Shown here: positions 8,282 to 15,969 of the stretch, one piece after another
How positions within the stretch are numbered: position 1 is the first letter of the stretch
How the letters are laid out: every line of letters starts with the position of its first letter
Origin: Candidatus Aminicenantes bacterium JdFR-78
Lineage (GTDB): Bacteria > Acidobacteriota > Aminicenantia > JdFR-78
Length of the DNA: 37,607 nucleotides
Assembly: GCA_002010665.1 (NCBI GenBank)
Contig: MTON01000030.1
Coordinates: 18,224 to 55,830 of the forward strand
Direction of reading: 5' to 3'
Position numbers and translations under genes: made by a program
Notes under the pieces: generated by a model
The model's database searches: none
What the model was told of the DNA's origin: nothing
Seen by the model: only the letters and a program-made list of their open reading frames with translations

Positions 8282-9383
8282 CGCAGGAAAAGAGTGGAGA
8301 GGAGGACAAAGACAGGTTCTATATCTAACTGATGAGCTTGTAAAAAGGGGATATCCTGTAAGATTAATTACACAGCCGGATTCTCCTCTCCATCATGAGG
8401 CAAGAAAAAGGAATATACCTGTCATTAAAGTCAGAATAAGAAATGAATTCGATTTATTAGCAGTAATGAGAATTGCTTATTTTTTAAAAAAGGAGAGAGC
8501 AATTCTTGTTCATTTTCATGATGCTCACTCTCTCGCAGTTGGTTCAATTGCTGCAAATATTATGAAAACACCTTTAAAAGTTCTATCCCGAAGGGTAGAT
8601 TTTCCTCTACGGAAAAATTTTCTGTCCAAGATCAAATATTCAAAAGGAATAGATGGAATAATAGCCATTTCAAATGGGATTAAAAAAGTCTTAATGGAGG
8701 AAAAAATTATTGATGAAAAGTCAATAGAAGTAATCCATCCAGGCACGGATTTTTCTCAATTTAAACTAAAATTCGATAAAAATTATTTAAGAAAAGAACT
8801 CGGCTTTTCTAAGGATGATTATTTAGTTGGAATAATTGCACATTTAGCTGACCACAAAGGTCATAAATATTTAATAGAAGCATCTCAATTCATAAATAAA
8901 GTAACTAATAAAATTAAAATTATTATAGTTGGTGAAGGACCATTAAAAATGGAATTAAGGAAAAAGGCAAAGAAATTAAATACTACTAATATAGTATTTT
9001 TCTTAGGTTTTAGAAAAGACATCCCACAAATTTTACATTCACTTGACCTCTTTGTGCTCTCTTCTTATTTGGAGGGACTTGGAAGTTCTATCTTAGATGC
9101 AATGGCTTGCAAACTACCAGTAGTTGCGACATCAACAGGAGGGATTCCAGAGGCAGTTAAAAATGGAGTAACTGGAATTCTTGTTCCACCTCGCAATCCA
9201 AAAGCTCTTGCAGAGGCTATTTTAAAATTATATAAGGATAAAGACTTAGCAAAAAAGATGGGAGAAGAAGGCTTCAAACTTGTCCATGAGAAATTCAGTG
9301 TAAAATCAATGGTCGATAGAACAATCGATTTTTATAATAAACTCGCTATGGAAAAGGGAATAAAATTAAAATTTGAAAATTAA
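8262..9383 (+). CDS. Family 4 glycosyltransferase (GT-B fold)
   Basis: A 373-residue GT-B enzyme. The start is a TTG at 8262 with AGGAG six bases upstream, inside the end of the preceding gene; the protein then reads MKLFHIDAGKEWRGGQRQVL, the glycine-rich acceptor-side loop of family 4. The donor-binding half has GIIAHLADHKGHKYLIEA (about 193-210), VGEGPLKMELR and LSSYLEGLGSSILDAMACK (from about 266), whose E-x7-D/E region holds the nucleotide sugar, then VVATSTGGIPE. Family members build lipopolysaccharide core or O-antigen chains. The 20-base overlap with the GT2 gene suggests coupled translation and a shared pathway. Confidence 0.87.
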   Translation: MKLFHIDAGKEWRGGQRQVLYLTDELVKRGYPVRLITQPDSPLHHEARKRNIPVIKVRIRNEFDLLAVMRIAYFLKKERAILVHFHDAHSLAVGSIAANIMKTPLKVLSRRVDFPLRKNFLSKIKYSKGIDGIIAISNGIKKVLMEEKIIDEKSIEVIHPGTDFSQFKLKFDKNYLRKELGFSKDDYLVGIIAHLADHKGHKYLIEASQFINKVTNKIKIIIVGEGPLKMELRKKAKKLNTTNIVFFLGFRKDIPQILHSLDLFVLSSYLEGLGSSILDAMACKLPVVATSTGGIPEAVKNGVTGILVPPRNPKALAEAILKLYKDKDLAKKMGEEGFKLVHEKFSVKSMVDRTIDFYNKLAMEKGIKLKFEN

Positions 9384-9392
9384 GGTATTGAG

Positions 9393-10505
9393 ATGAAAAT
9401 TCAAGAGATTGAACTTTATTTAGTTAAAATGCCTCTTATTCATTTTTTTGAAACAAGCTTTGGTAGAGAAACAGAGAGAGAATTTATCCTGATTAGAATA
9501 GCCGGCAATGGTATTGAAGGCTGGGGAGAAGTTGTTGCAAATAAATTGCCTCTTTATAGTTATGAAACGAATAAAACAGCATGGCATGTTTTAAAAGATA
9601 TTTTTATTCCACTTATATTTAAGAAATCAATTAAATCTCCTGAAGAATTTAATTCCGAGATATCCAGATTTAAAGGACATAATATGGCAAAAGCTGGCCT
9701 CGAATTAGCTCTTTGGGACTTGCATGCAAAAGAAAAAGGGCTTCCTCTCTGGAAATTACATGGAGGTGTAAAAAACGAAATACCAAGCGGAGTAAGCGTT
9801 GGAATTCAGGACTCTGTCTCCCAATTATTATCGAGAATAGAAAATTTTCTCAAACTTGGATATAAAAGAATTAAACTTAAAATAAAGCCAGCTTGGGATC
9901 TGGATATTCTGAAAGAAGTGAGGAAAAGTTTTCCTAATATTCCTTTATCAGTGGATGCAAATGGTGCTTATTCTTTAAAAGATAAAGAACATTTAAAAAG
10001 ACTTGATGACTTTAATTTAATGATGATAGAACAACCCTTCCCTGCTCCATCATTTTGGGACCATGCTCAGTTACAGAAAGAGCTACGCACACCTATTTGC
10101 CTTGACGAAAGCATTGCATCCTATCAAGATGCTGAGCAAGCCTTTAAAATAGGAAGCTATAGAATTATAAATATTAAAGTGGGACGGGTTGGAGGGGTAA
10201 TTGAAGCAAAAAAGATTCATGATTTTTGCATGAAAAATTCAATTCCTGTATGGTGCGGTGGAATGCTTGAATCAGGAATAGGGAGAGCTCATAATATTCA
10301 TCTTGCCAGTCTCCCTAATTTCAAATTGCCAAATGATATATCAGCAAGTAAAAGATATTATTCTCAGGATATAATTGAACCTGAAATTGAATTAACAAAT
10401 AAAGGGACAATCAAAGTTCCGCAAAATCCAGGAATCGGTGTTTTGCCATTAAAAGAAAAAATTAATAAAATTATTATACATAAAGAAATTTTTAAACCTG
10501 ATTAA
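9393..10505 (+). CDS. Enolase-superfamily enzyme, N-succinylamino acid racemase / o-succinylbenzoate synthase type
   Basis: A 370-residue protein of the muconate-lactonizing subgroup. It has the capping domain (1-130) and the barrel with the KxK acid/base pair K161 and K163 (RIKLKIKPAWD), metal ligands D188 (SVDANGAY), E213 (MIEQPF) and D238 (CLDES), and the opposite catalytic lysine K262 (IKVGRVGG). GGMLESGIGRAHN follows. Length and motif spacing match the NSAR/OSBS family closely. No menaquinone genes are near. It sits between two surface-sugar glycosyltransferases and an acyltransferase, so racemisation or epimerisation of an N-acyl amino acid destined for a surface polymer is possible. 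That role is inference; o-succinylbenzoate synthesis for menaquinone remains an alternative. All catalytic residues are intact. Confidence 0.82.
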   Translation: MKIQEIELYLVKMPLIHFFETSFGRETEREFILIRIAGNGIEGWGEVVANKLPLYSYETNKTAWHVLKDIFIPLIFKKSIKSPEEFNSEISRFKGHNMAKAGLELALWDLHAKEKGLPLWKLHGGVKNEIPSGVSVGIQDSVSQLLSRIENFLKLGYKRIKLKIKPAWDLDILKEVRKSFPNIPLSVDANGAYSLKDKEHLKRLDDFNLMMIEQPFPAPSFWDHAQLQKELRTPICLDESIASYQDAEQAFKIGSYRIINIKVGRVGGVIEAKKIHDFCMKNSIPVWCGGMLESGIGRAHNIHLASLPNFKLPNDISASKRYYSQDIIEPEIELTNKGTIKVPQNPGIGVLPLKEKINKIIIHKEIFKPD

Positions 10506-10538
10506 GAATTCTTGAATTGAGGAGGAAAATTCCTTACC

Positions 10539-11309
10539 ATGAAAGAAGTGAAAGTGGTTGAAAAAGCAAGCACACAGAAATTATTGATTAATGAGAAAAA
10601 AACCGCAAAACAAAAATACTTTGAACTCTTTATAGGAAATAAAGGATTTTTATTTTTTATAAAATATGAATTAATCATTCTTCTATTTTCCTGGATTCCA
10701 GGAGCACTTGGATTCTTATTGAGAAAGCTCTTTTATCCTTTTCTATTCAAAAAAGTAGGCAAAGGAGTTGTTTTTGGAAGGAATATTACGATTCGCCATC
10801 CACATAAAATTTCCATTGGGGACAACTCCTTTATTGATGATAATGTTGTGCTTGATGCAAAAGGCGAAAAAAATGAAGGAATTGTTATAGGTAGAAATGT
10901 TTATATTGGAAGGAATGCTATTTTAAGTTGTAAAGAAGGCTCTATATATATAAACGATTACTGTAATATATCATCCAATTGTTCTCTTCTTTCTGAGACC
11001 GAGATATCCTTGGGAAAATATTGTTTTTTGGCAGGACATTGTTATCTGGTTGCAGGAGGAAATCATAGTTTCGACGATTTATCAAAACCAATCATGTTCC
11101 AACCTTCTATTTCTAAAGGAGGCATTAAAATAGAAGAAGATGTATGGTTAGGAGCCTCTGTGACAGTTCTTGACGGAGTAAAAATAGGAAAAGGAAGTGT
11201 TGTTGGAGCAGGAGCTGTGGTTATTAATCCTCTTCCTGAATATTCTATTTCAGTTGGAGTGCCAGCCAAACCCATAAGAAAAAGAGGGGAACAGGGAGTG
11301 GAAGTTTAA
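10539..11309 (+). CDS. Left-handed beta-helix (hexapeptide) acyltransferase
   Basis: A 256-residue protein. Residues about 30-75 are hydrophobic or basic (LFFIKYELIILLFSWIPGAL), typical of the membrane-proximal N-terminus of this group. From about residue 80 it has hexapeptide repeats (VGKGVVFGRN, IGDNSFIDDNVVLD, IGRNVYIGRNAIL, IEEDVWLGASVTVLDGVKIG), ending in GSVVGAGAVV and the typical close SVGVPAKPIRKRG. It resembles WbbJ/WcaF-type O-acetyltransferases that use acetyl-CoA. The ribosome site GAGGAGG lies before the ATG. It follows the glycosyltransferase and racemase genes, so it probably acetylates a surface sugar or amino acid. Confidence 0.83.
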   Translation: MKEVKVVEKASTQKLLINEKKTAKQKYFELFIGNKGFLFFIKYELIILLFSWIPGALGFLLRKLFYPFLFKKVGKGVVFGRNITIRHPHKISIGDNSFIDDNVVLDAKGEKNEGIVIGRNVYIGRNAILSCKEGSIYINDYCNISSNCSLLSETEISLGKYCFLAGHCYLVAGGNHSFDDLSKPIMFQPSISKGGIKIEEDVWLGASVTVLDGVKIGKGSVVGAGAVVINPLPEYSISVGVPAKPIRKRGEQGVEV

Positions 11310-11348
11310 TTGCATTTGAAAAATAAATATGATATTTAGGAGTGTAAA

Positions 11349-12200
11349 ATGAAAGTAACAGTAGCACAAATTGCTCCTCGACTTGGAGATATAGAAAAAA
11401 ACTTTCAGACCCATCTTGATATTTTGGAAAATGCAAAAAAGCAAAAATCTGATTTAGTTATTTTTCCTGAATTAAGCTTGACAGGTTACTCTCTCCAAGA
11501 TTTAGTTTCAGAAGTTGCTCTCCAAGTTGACAGCAATCATTATTTTTCTGAATTTAAAAAAATTAGCAGAGACATTTCCTTTATCATTGGTTTTGTGGAG
11601 GAGAAGGAAAGGGGTATTTTTTACAATTCATCAGCTTTTTTTAACAAGGGTGAAATTATTCATATACATAGAAAGATTTTTCTACCAAACTACGGAATTT
11701 TTGAAGAAGCCCGTTTCTTCGCTAAAGGGAATAAATTCAGTGTTATATCAAGTGAATTGGGGAAGATTGGAATACTTATATGTCGAGATTTCCTTCATTT
11801 TCCAACATCATATATTCTTTTTGTTCAGGGAGTTGAAATTATTGTGGTTGTGAGCAACAGCCCAGTAAGAGGAGTTTCTGATAAGGAATACTTTGAAAGT
11901 GCAAGACTTTGGGAATGTCATGGGGAAAATGTAGCTCGTCTTTTGACAAGCTTTGTAATTTATTGCAATAGAGTGGGATTTGAGGAAGGCTTGTGTTTTG
12001 GAGGAGGTTCTTTTATATTCAATCCTTTTGGAAAAATTATAAAAAAGGCTGATTACATAGAAGAAGAAATATTTTCTCAAGAAATTGACCTCCAAGAATT
12101 AAAGCATGCTCGATGTATGGCAACCTATAAGAGAGATGATAACCCTGAATTGATATTAAGGGAGTTGAAAAAAGCATTGAATTTAATAGAAAAGGAGTAA
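11349..12200 (+). CDS. Carbon-nitrogen hydrolase, glutaminase half of a split NAD+ synthetase
   Basis: A 283-residue nitrilase-fold protein with the complete triad: E41 in FPELSLTGYSLQDL, K109 in HRKIFLPNYGIFEE and C145 in ILICRDFLHF. LTGYxxxDL and KxxLPNYxxFEExRxF are the specific form seen in the N-terminal glutaminase domain of glutamine-dependent NadE. It releases ammonia from glutamine for the synthetase encoded next. The stop codon TAA at 12198-12200 is followed by three bases and the nadE ATG in the same frame, so the pair looks like a fused NadE cut by one stop. The region AAAGGAG just before the stop serves as ribosome site for the next gene. AGGAG also precedes this gene's own ATG. 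Confidence 0.85.
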   Translation: MKVTVAQIAPRLGDIEKNFQTHLDILENAKKQKSDLVIFPELSLTGYSLQDLVSEVALQVDSNHYFSEFKKISRDISFIIGFVEEKERGIFYNSSAFFNKGEIIHIHRKIFLPNYGIFEEARFFAKGNKFSVISSELGKIGILICRDFLHFPTSYILFVQGVEIIVVVSNSPVRGVSDKEYFESARLWECHGENVARLLTSFVIYCNRVGFEEGLCFGGGSFIFNPFGKIIKKADYIEEEIFSQEIDLQELKHARCMATYKRDDNPELILRELKKALNLIEKE

Positions 12201-12203
12201 CTT

Positions 12204-13019
12204 ATGTTAAAGATAAACTGTAAACTGGTTAAGAGAATTTTGGTTCGCTTTATTAGAGAAGAATTACAAAAATTTGGATTTTACCGAGGAATAATAGGGT
12301 TATCAGGAGGATTGGACTCCACTGTGTGTTGTTATTTAGCAAAAGAAGCGCTTGGAGAAAAGAATATTGTGGCTCTGATATTACCCTATAAAGATTTAAA
12401 TAAAAAAGATGTTGAAGATGCAAAAGAGATAGCAAAAAAATTGGGAATTTCTTACAAAGTTATTGATATCTCACCTATGGTAGACGCCTATTTTGAAAAA
12501 TATCCCACTGAAAATAAGATTCTGATAGGTAATAAAATGGCTAGAGAGAGAATGTCTATATTATATGATTTCTCTGCTCGTGAAAATGCTCTTGTTATTG
12601 GCACAAGCAATAAGAGCGAGCTTTTGCTGGGTTATGGAACAATCCATGGAGATTTGGCTTGGGCAATTAGCCCTTTAGGTGACTTATATAAAACTCAGAT
12701 TTTTCAGCTCGCTCAATATCTTGGCGTTCCTGAGAAGATTATCAAGAAAATCCCATCAGCTGGACTGTGGCAGGATCAAACTGATGAAGGAGAAATAGGC
12801 ATAACCTATTCTGAAATAGATGAGATTTTATATCAACTTATTGATATGAGAAAATCTCCTGAGGAAGTTATTTCATCAGGTTACGACAAAGAAAAAGTTG
12901 ACAGAATTGTGTCCTTAATCAGAGTCTCCCAATTTAAAAGGAAAATGCCTCCAATTGCCAAAATTTCATTAAGGACTGTTGGTCTTGATTTTCTCTATTC
13001 AAGGGATTGGTATAAATAA
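12204..13019 (+). CDS. nadE: NAD+ synthetase, ATP-pyrophosphatase half
   Basis: A 271-residue adenine-nucleotide alpha-hydrolase. The PP-loop GLSGGLDST is at residues 32-40. Conserved stretches follow: KMARERMSILYDFSA (110-124), GTSNKSELLLGYGTIHGD (near 135-152), and PSAGLWQDQTDEGEIGITY (near 190-208). It converts nicotinic acid adenine dinucleotide to NAD+, the last step of NAD biosynthesis. The ATG has an AAAGGAG six bases upstream. It is in frame with, and one codon beyond, the stop of the glutaminase gene. Together the two chains (283 plus 271) match the length of a fused glutamine-dependent NadE. It probably works as a complex with the upstream subunit, but could also use free ammonia. 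Confidence 0.93.
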   Translation: MLKINCKLVKRILVRFIREELQKFGFYRGIIGLSGGLDSTVCCYLAKEALGEKNIVALILPYKDLNKKDVEDAKEIAKKLGISYKVIDISPMVDAYFEKYPTENKILIGNKMARERMSILYDFSARENALVIGTSNKSELLLGYGTIHGDLAWAISPLGDLYKTQIFQLAQYLGVPEKIIKKIPSAGLWQDQTDEGEIGITYSEIDEILYQLIDMRKSPEEVISSGYDKEKVDRIVSLIRVSQFKRKMPPIAKISLRTVGLDFLYSRDWYK

Positions 13020-13117
13020 AACTAAAAATTAAAAGCGAAAAATTAAAAATTCATATTTATTTAAAATTAGAAATTCAAAGGTGATAGGTATTATTCTATT
13101 TTTAATTTAAATAAATT

Positions 13118-13801
13118 ATGAGAGCAGGAAAACTCTTTATAGTTGCAACTCCAATTGGAAATTTAGAAGATATAACAATTAGAGCCCTAAAAATACTTAG
13201 AGAAGTCTCTTTTATTGCCTGTGAGGATACTCGCCATACGATTAAACTTTTAAATAAGTACAAGATAAAAAAAAGACTTATAAGTTATTATCAACCAAAA
13301 GAAGAAAAAAAAATCCCTTATATTTTAAGTCTCCTTGAAAAAGGTGAAAACGGTGCATTGGTTTCTGACGCAGGAACACCTGGTATTTCAGATCCAGGTT
13401 ATAAACTAATTGTAAGGGCTCTTGAAAAGAATATAGAAGTTGTTCCAATTCCAGGGCCTACTGCACTAATAACTGGGCTTTGCGCATCGGGCTTGCCAAC
13501 AGATAGATTTCTGTTTATTGGTTTCCCTCCAAGAAAAAAATCAGCTTTAGATAAACTTCTCGATTCTCTAAAAGAGGAAAAAGGGACCTTAATCTTTTAT
13601 CAATCAGCAAAAAGACTGTCTTCTTTTCTTGAAAGATTATATCAAATATTAGGCAATAGAGAAATTGTAATTGCAAGAGAATTAACAAAAATTCATGAAG
13701 AATTTTTAAGGGGAAGAATAGAAGACATTACATTGAATTTAAAAGACAAAATATTAAAAGGAGAAATAGTGGTTCTTGTAAAGGGAAAAAAGGAGAAATA
13801 A
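13118..13801 (+). CDS. rsmI: 16S rRNA (cytidine-1402 2'-O) methyltransferase
   Basis: A 227-residue protein of the tetrapyrrole-methylase fold. It starts GKLFIVATPIGNLEDITIRA, the RsmI signature, followed by ACEDTRHT, SDAGTPGISDPG and PIPGPTALITGLCASGLPTD, which form the S-adenosylmethionine site. GFPPRKKSA and a C-terminal FYQSAKRL segment complete the family. Many homologues have about 280 residues; this one lacks the C-terminal extension, as do other short RsmI proteins. It methylates the ribose of C1402 in the decoding centre. The 98-base gap from nadE is low-complexity AT with no terminator. No clear Shine-Dalgarno sequence precedes the ATG. Confidence 0.93.
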   Translation: MRAGKLFIVATPIGNLEDITIRALKILREVSFIACEDTRHTIKLLNKYKIKKRLISYYQPKEEKKIPYILSLLEKGENGALVSDAGTPGISDPGYKLIVRALEKNIEVVPIPGPTALITGLCASGLPTDRFLFIGFPPRKKSALDKLLDSLKEEKGTLIFYQSAKRLSSFLERLYQILGNREIVIARELTKIHEEFLRGRIEDITLNLKDKILKGEIVVLVKGKKEK

Positions 13802-13817
13802 ATTTTTTTCTAAATAC

Positions 13818-13846
13818 TTGACAAAAACTCACTCATATATTATATT
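13818..13846 (+). promoter_or_regulatory. Strong sigma-70 promoter of hsp20
   Basis: TTGACA (13818-13823), a 17-base spacer and TATATT (13841-13846) precede hsp20. The predicted leader is about 38 bases and contains AAAGGAGGTGAG, an excellent ribosome site. I looked for a CIRCE inverted repeat (TTAGCACTC-N9-GAGTGCTAA) and did not find one. Confidence 0.65.
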
Positions 13847-13890
13847 AATAATAGACTCAAATTTAAAAACTTTAGAAAGGAGGTGAGAAA

Positions 13891-14349
13891 ATGTCAATCA
13901 TCAAATGGGATCCTTTCAAAGACCTCTTAACTTTTAGAGAAAAAATGAATCGTCTTTTTGAAGAAACTTTCTCCTTGAGGGGCGAGGAAGGTGAATTATT
14001 CTCTGGAACCTGGTCTCCTGCTGTGGATATTTATGAAACAGAAAATGAAGTTGTCCTCACCGCTGAACTCCCTGGCATGAATGAGAAGGATATCCAGCTG
14101 AAGATTGAAGATAATAACCTCGTCCTCAGAGGAGAAAGGAAATTCGAAAAGGAAACAAAAGAAGAGAATTACCACAGAATAGAGAGAGCTTATGGCTCCT
14201 TTTATCGCTGCTTCACAATCCCACCCACTGTGGACAGAGATAAGATCTCAGCTGAATATGACAACGGTATTCTCACTGTAAGGATGCCGAAGAAAGCTGA
14301 GACTAAACCCAAGGAAATAAAAATTTCACGTAAAAAATCAAAGGAATGA
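13891..14349 (+). CDS. Small heat-shock protein, Hsp20/alpha-crystallin family
   Basis: A 152-residue protein of typical sHsp length. The N-terminal arm MSIIKWDPFKDLLTFREKMN is the common bacterial form. The alpha-crystallin domain (about 42-135) shows WSPAVDIYETENEVVLTAEL, LPGMNEKDIQLKIEDNNLVL and AEYDNGILTVRMPK, the last holding the GxLxxxxPK-like strand. A lysine-rich tail with PKEIKI (an IxI-like element for oligomer contacts) ends the protein. It is an ATP-independent holdase for unfolding proteins. It is a single-gene unit with its own promoter and a terminator that overlaps its stop codon. Confidence 0.95.
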   Translation: MSIIKWDPFKDLLTFREKMNRLFEETFSLRGEEGELFSGTWSPAVDIYETENEVVLTAELPGMNEKDIQLKIEDNNLVLRGERKFEKETKEENYHRIERAYGSFYRCFTIPPTVDRDKISAEYDNGILTVRMPKKAETKPKEIKISRKKSKE

Positions 14350-14376
14350 GGGGGCTCTCCCCTCGTTCCTCTTTTT
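14342..14376 (+). terminator. Rho-independent terminator of hsp20
   Basis: A 12-base stem (14342-14353 with 14359-14370, one T-G pair) closes on a 5-base loop and is followed by CTTTTT (14371-14376). The hsp20 stop codon lies in the left arm. A T-rich run also follows on the other strand, so it may also stop convergent transcription from comF. Confidence 0.85.
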
Positions 14377-14413
14377 CACATCTTTCACTTTTGAAAAATC
14401 CAAAATTGTCCTT

Positions 14414-15148
14414 TTAAACTGTTTGGGCTAAAGTTAGAACAAATATTTCCTTTGCTCCAGCCTTCTTTAAAATTTTAGAACATTCCATTATTGTTGATCC
14501 TGATGTATAAACATCATCAATTAAAAGAACATTCTTTTTATATATATGAAGACTGTTCTTTACATAGAAAGCCCCTTTTACATTATTTTTTCTTTTTTTA
14601 AAATCCAATACACTCTGGGGTGGTGTGTCTTTTATTTTTATCAAAACATTCTTTAAAAATCTAATATTGGTTAGTTTTTCCAATTCAATTGCAATGATTT
14701 CACACTGGTTAAAACCTCTTTCTTTCTCTCTTTTTGGATATAAAGGAACAGGAATTATTACCTCACTTTTAAGAAATATCGGGTTAGCTTTTAAAGTTTC
14801 ATAGGCAAGATAACCCAACTTTTTACCTAATACTCTTTTCCTTTTGAATTTAAAAAGTAGGATTATATCTTTTAAAACTCCCTCATATTTACCAAATGAC
14901 CTATGTAAAGAAAAAGTTGGAACATTCGTCAAACAATGCTGACAATAGTGCGGTTGATAAAAACTACTTTTTATGGCTTTTCCACATTTAAGGCATATTT
15001 GTCCTCGATAAGGAATAATCTTTTCCCAACACTCATTACATATTACTTTCTCTTCAAAGGATTCTAGAAAAGAAGAACAAATTTCACAATAGGAGGGAAA
15101 CAACAAAACTTCAATCAAATTTATAACATTTTTTAGAGAATTATTCAC
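14414..15148 (-). CDS. comF: ComF family protein (zinc fingers plus phosphoribosyltransferase fold)
   Basis: A 244-residue protein with two zinc ribbons (C21/C24/C37/C40 and C52/C55/C69/C72) and a C-terminal phosphoribosyltransferase-like domain with the PRPP loop VLLIDDVYTSGST. VPLYPKREKERGFNQ matches the conserved ComF/GntX segment. Family members are needed for DNA uptake in competent species, where they act on incoming single strands. Elsewhere their role is unclear. The start is a GTG at 15148 that overlaps the upstream stop by 8 bases, with GGAGG just before it. It is the last gene of the minus-strand run and converges on hsp20. Confidence 0.85.
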   Translation of the reverse strand: MNNSLKNVINLIEVLLFPSYCEICSSFLESFEEKVICNECWEKIIPYRGQICLKCGKAIKSSFYQPHYCQHCLTNVPTFSLHRSFGKYEGVLKDIILLFKFKRKRVLGKKLGYLAYETLKANPIFLKSEVIIPVPLYPKREKERGFNQCEIIAIELEKLTNIRFLKNVLIKIKDTPPQSVLDFKKRKNNVKGAFYVKNSLHIYKKNVLLIDDVYTSGSTIMECSKILKKAGAKEIFVLTLAQTV

Positions 15149-15512
15149 CCTCCTCCAGTTTTTCTTGACAATCTATGCAGTACTCAGCCCATGGTATTAC
15201 ATCGAGTCTTTTAGATGCTATCTTCTTTCCACATCTCATGCAAAAACCATAATTGCATTCCTTAATCCTGTTTAATGCTTCATTAATCATCAACAATTGT
15301 TTTCTGTCACTATCCGACAAACTGTAGAGAAATTCTTTGCTATAGGTATCTAAAGCCTGGTCTCCAATGTCCTGAGCGATTTCTCTCTCAGAAGCCTTTG
15401 AAGAATCATAATCAGCTATTATCTTCTTAATTAACTCTTCCCTTGCTTTCATAAGTTTCTTTCTATATTTCTCCAAGGTTTTTTTATCCATTTTACATTC
15501 CCTATTTTGCAT
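15141..15512 (-). CDS. TraR/DksA-family zinc-finger protein
   Basis: A 123-residue protein with an N-terminal coiled coil (about residues 8-85, rich in Lys and Glu) and a four-cysteine zinc finger C91-x2-C94 ... C112-x2-C115 (YGFCMRCGKKIASKRLDVIP). The coiled-coil tip carries acidic residues, here around DQALDTYSKE, in the place where DksA uses acidic tip residues to act in the RNA polymerase secondary channel. The ATG at 15512 overlaps the rlmH stop by 11 bases and has GGAGG upstream, so I prefer it over the internal ATG at 15491. Likely a transcription factor that responds with ppGpp; true DksA function is not proved. Confidence 0.85.
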   Translation of the reverse strand: MQNRECKMDKKTLEKYRKKLMKAREELIKKIIADYDSSKASEREIAQDIGDQALDTYSKEFLYSLSDSDRKQLLMINEALNRIKECNYGFCMRCGKKIASKRLDVIPWAEYCIDCQEKLEEGE

Positions 15513-15969
15513 ATTTCCTCCCCCTTATAATTGAAAAAGCCCTGTAAATTTGTTCAAGAAGAATCACCCTGCTCAACTCATGTGTAAAAGTCATTTTTGA
15601 AAGTGATAATAAGAAATTAGCCCTTTTTATTATTTTTTCATCGAGGCCAGCATACCCACCTACAACAAAGACTAAATCTTTTGGAGAAGAAATCGACAAC
15701 TTTTCCAGAAATTTTGCAAATTCCATTGAACTCATTTCCTTACCTTTCTCAGTTAAACAAATAATATAATTATCTTCGAGATAATTTTCAAGTGCCTTAC
15801 ATTCTTTTTCTCTTATTTTTTTTATAAATTTTTCCTTTATCCCCTTAGCCTCTTTTGTTTCAATAATTTGACAAGGAATAAATTGATTAATTTTTTTTAA
15901 ATAATTTTCTTCAAGGGATTTTAATATTTTATTTTTGGTTTTTCCCGGCCATATAATTCTTATTTTCAT
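15502..15969 (-). CDS. rlmH: 23S rRNA (pseudouridine-1915 N3) methyltransferase
   Basis: A 155-residue SPOUT methyltransferase. It starts MKIRIIWPGKTKN and carries FVVGGYAGLDEKI (the cofactor-binding knot, usually VIGGAxGL) and the C-terminal LEQIYRAFSIIRGRKYAK. The usual HQLxRxxxxEQxYRAxxIxxGxxYHK ending appears here as HELSRVILLEQIYRAF, with the last His of YHK replaced by Ala. The start lies 41 bases inside the end of the upstream regulator gene, an unusually long overlap. RlmH is conserved and modifies helix 69 of the large subunit. Confidence 0.9.
   Translation of the reverse strand: MKIRIIWPGKTKNKILKSLEENYLKKINQFIPCQIIETKEAKGIKEKFIKKIREKECKALENYLEDNYIICLTEKGKEMSSMEFAKFLEKLSISSPKDLVFVVGGYAGLDEKIIKRANFLLSLSKMTFTHELSRVILLEQIYRAFSIIRGRKYAK

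Noticed and set aside
11245-11444. Minus-strand frames near 11.3 kb and the 112-codon plus frame at 11515
   Set aside because: They are shadows of the acyltransferase and glutaminase genes, whose motifs are complete in the chosen frames.
13801-13890. CIRCE or other heat-shock operator before hsp20
   Set aside because: Short CACTC-like pieces occur but no paired inverted repeat with the CIRCE spacing.
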